Source of the DNA: Halotia wernerae
GTDB lineage: Bacteria; Cyanobacteriota; Cyanobacteriia; Cyanobacteriales; Nostocaceae
DNA: 64,000 bases
Reading direction: 5' to 3'
Assembly (NCBI GenBank): GCA_034931985.1
Contig: JAYGHB010000011.1
Coordinates: 32,878-96,877, forward strand
Part shown: one piece after another, positions 63,923-64,000 of the stretch
How positions within the stretch are numbered: the stretch's first letter is position 1
Layout: every line of letters begins with the position of its first letter
Notes under the pieces: model-generated
Seen by the model: only the letters and a program-made list of their open reading frames with translations
What the model was told of the DNA's origin: nothing
The model's database searches: none
Translations under genes and position numbers: made by a program

Positions 63923-64000
63923 GTGAACGCGAAGGAGCGTCACGGAGTGAGGACAGCGTACCAATACAAGCTACGACCAACAGCAAAACAAGCCATAGAG
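63923..64000 (+). CDS. tnpB: TnpB (IS605 OrfB-type) gene, first 26 codons only
   Basis: The frame from GTG 63923 (or GTG 63947) reads TAYQYKLRPTAKQAIE before the window ends. YQYKLRPT with K-Q following is the conserved start of TnpB/OrfB, the RNA-guided nuclease of IS200/IS605 and IS607 elements. It continues beyond the window. The start codon is uncertain because the upstream bases match a dispersed repeat word (gaacgcgaaggagcg). Confidence 0.7.
   Translation, partial: MNAKERHGVRTAYQYKLRPTAKQAIE

Noticed and set aside
1..64000. tRNA, rRNA or other RNA genes besides the cobalamin riboswitch
   Set aside because: I scanned the gaps by eye and found none; a covariance-model search would be needed to exclude small RNAs.

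Overview
The window reads as chromosomal DNA of a filamentous, probably heterocyst-forming cyanobacterium of the Nostoc/Anabaena kind. HIP1-type octamers (gcgatcgc) are scattered throughout. A HetZ-family gene runs off the left edge, the suf genes sit under a cyanobacterial-type SufR, and a PEP-CTERM protein is present. Intergenic DNA is rich in short tandem repeats and small inverted-repeat elements. No rRNA, tRNA or CRISPR array was seen. All calls come from reading the sequence and from memory of the families; no search was run.

Left part (1-13.8 kb). A partial HetZ-like gene, a YciO-type protein, LarC, a Uma2 nuclease and an HsdM remnant precede nine genes on the minus strand (13766 down to 4139). 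These look like a type IV secretion channel: VirB2-like pilin precursor, VirB3-like, VirB4 ATPase, VirB5/TrbJ-like, VirB6-like, two tandem VirB8-like proteins, VirB10/TrbI-like and a VirB9/TraK-like protein. No relaxase, VirD4-type coupling protein or VirB11 is visible. This is the most interesting system in the window.

Middle part (14-34 kb). Mixed metabolic and envelope genes: a ferredoxin-like protein, a PadR regulator with a C-DES-like PLP enzyme, an SDR, a phospholipase D-type synthase, a peptidoglycan-binding HEAT protein, transporters and a KGG stress protein. Then comes the iron-sulfur assembly locus sufR <-> sufBCDS, with two CAAC-N6-GTTG operator candidates between the divergent genes. 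Repeats have entered this locus in the sufB-sufC gap, beside the sufR start and inside sufD.

Cobalt locus and decay (34-43 kb). A cobalamin riboswitch precedes cbiMNQO on the minus strand. The cassette lies inside a dead P-loop kinase gene and is bounded by a 13-bp direct repeat; a second dead copy lies just beyond. Next come a helicase gene stopped by a small inverted-repeat element and a three-domain RNA-repair protein Pnkp with no Hen1 beside it.

Right part (43-64 kb). Two sugar ABC permeases, arsC with a histidine kinase, prfB with a programmed +1 frameshift, and a housekeeping run (DUF3285, ybeY, dgkA, pabA/trpG-like, MBL hydrolase, DMT exporter). These are followed by an FG-GAP repeat protein, a DhaM-HPr-EI fusion, a TPR protein, the PEP-CTERM protein, a ferredoxin, hisZ and a J-domain/TPR protein. 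At the edge a small ribbon-helix-helix gene faces the start of a TnpB gene.
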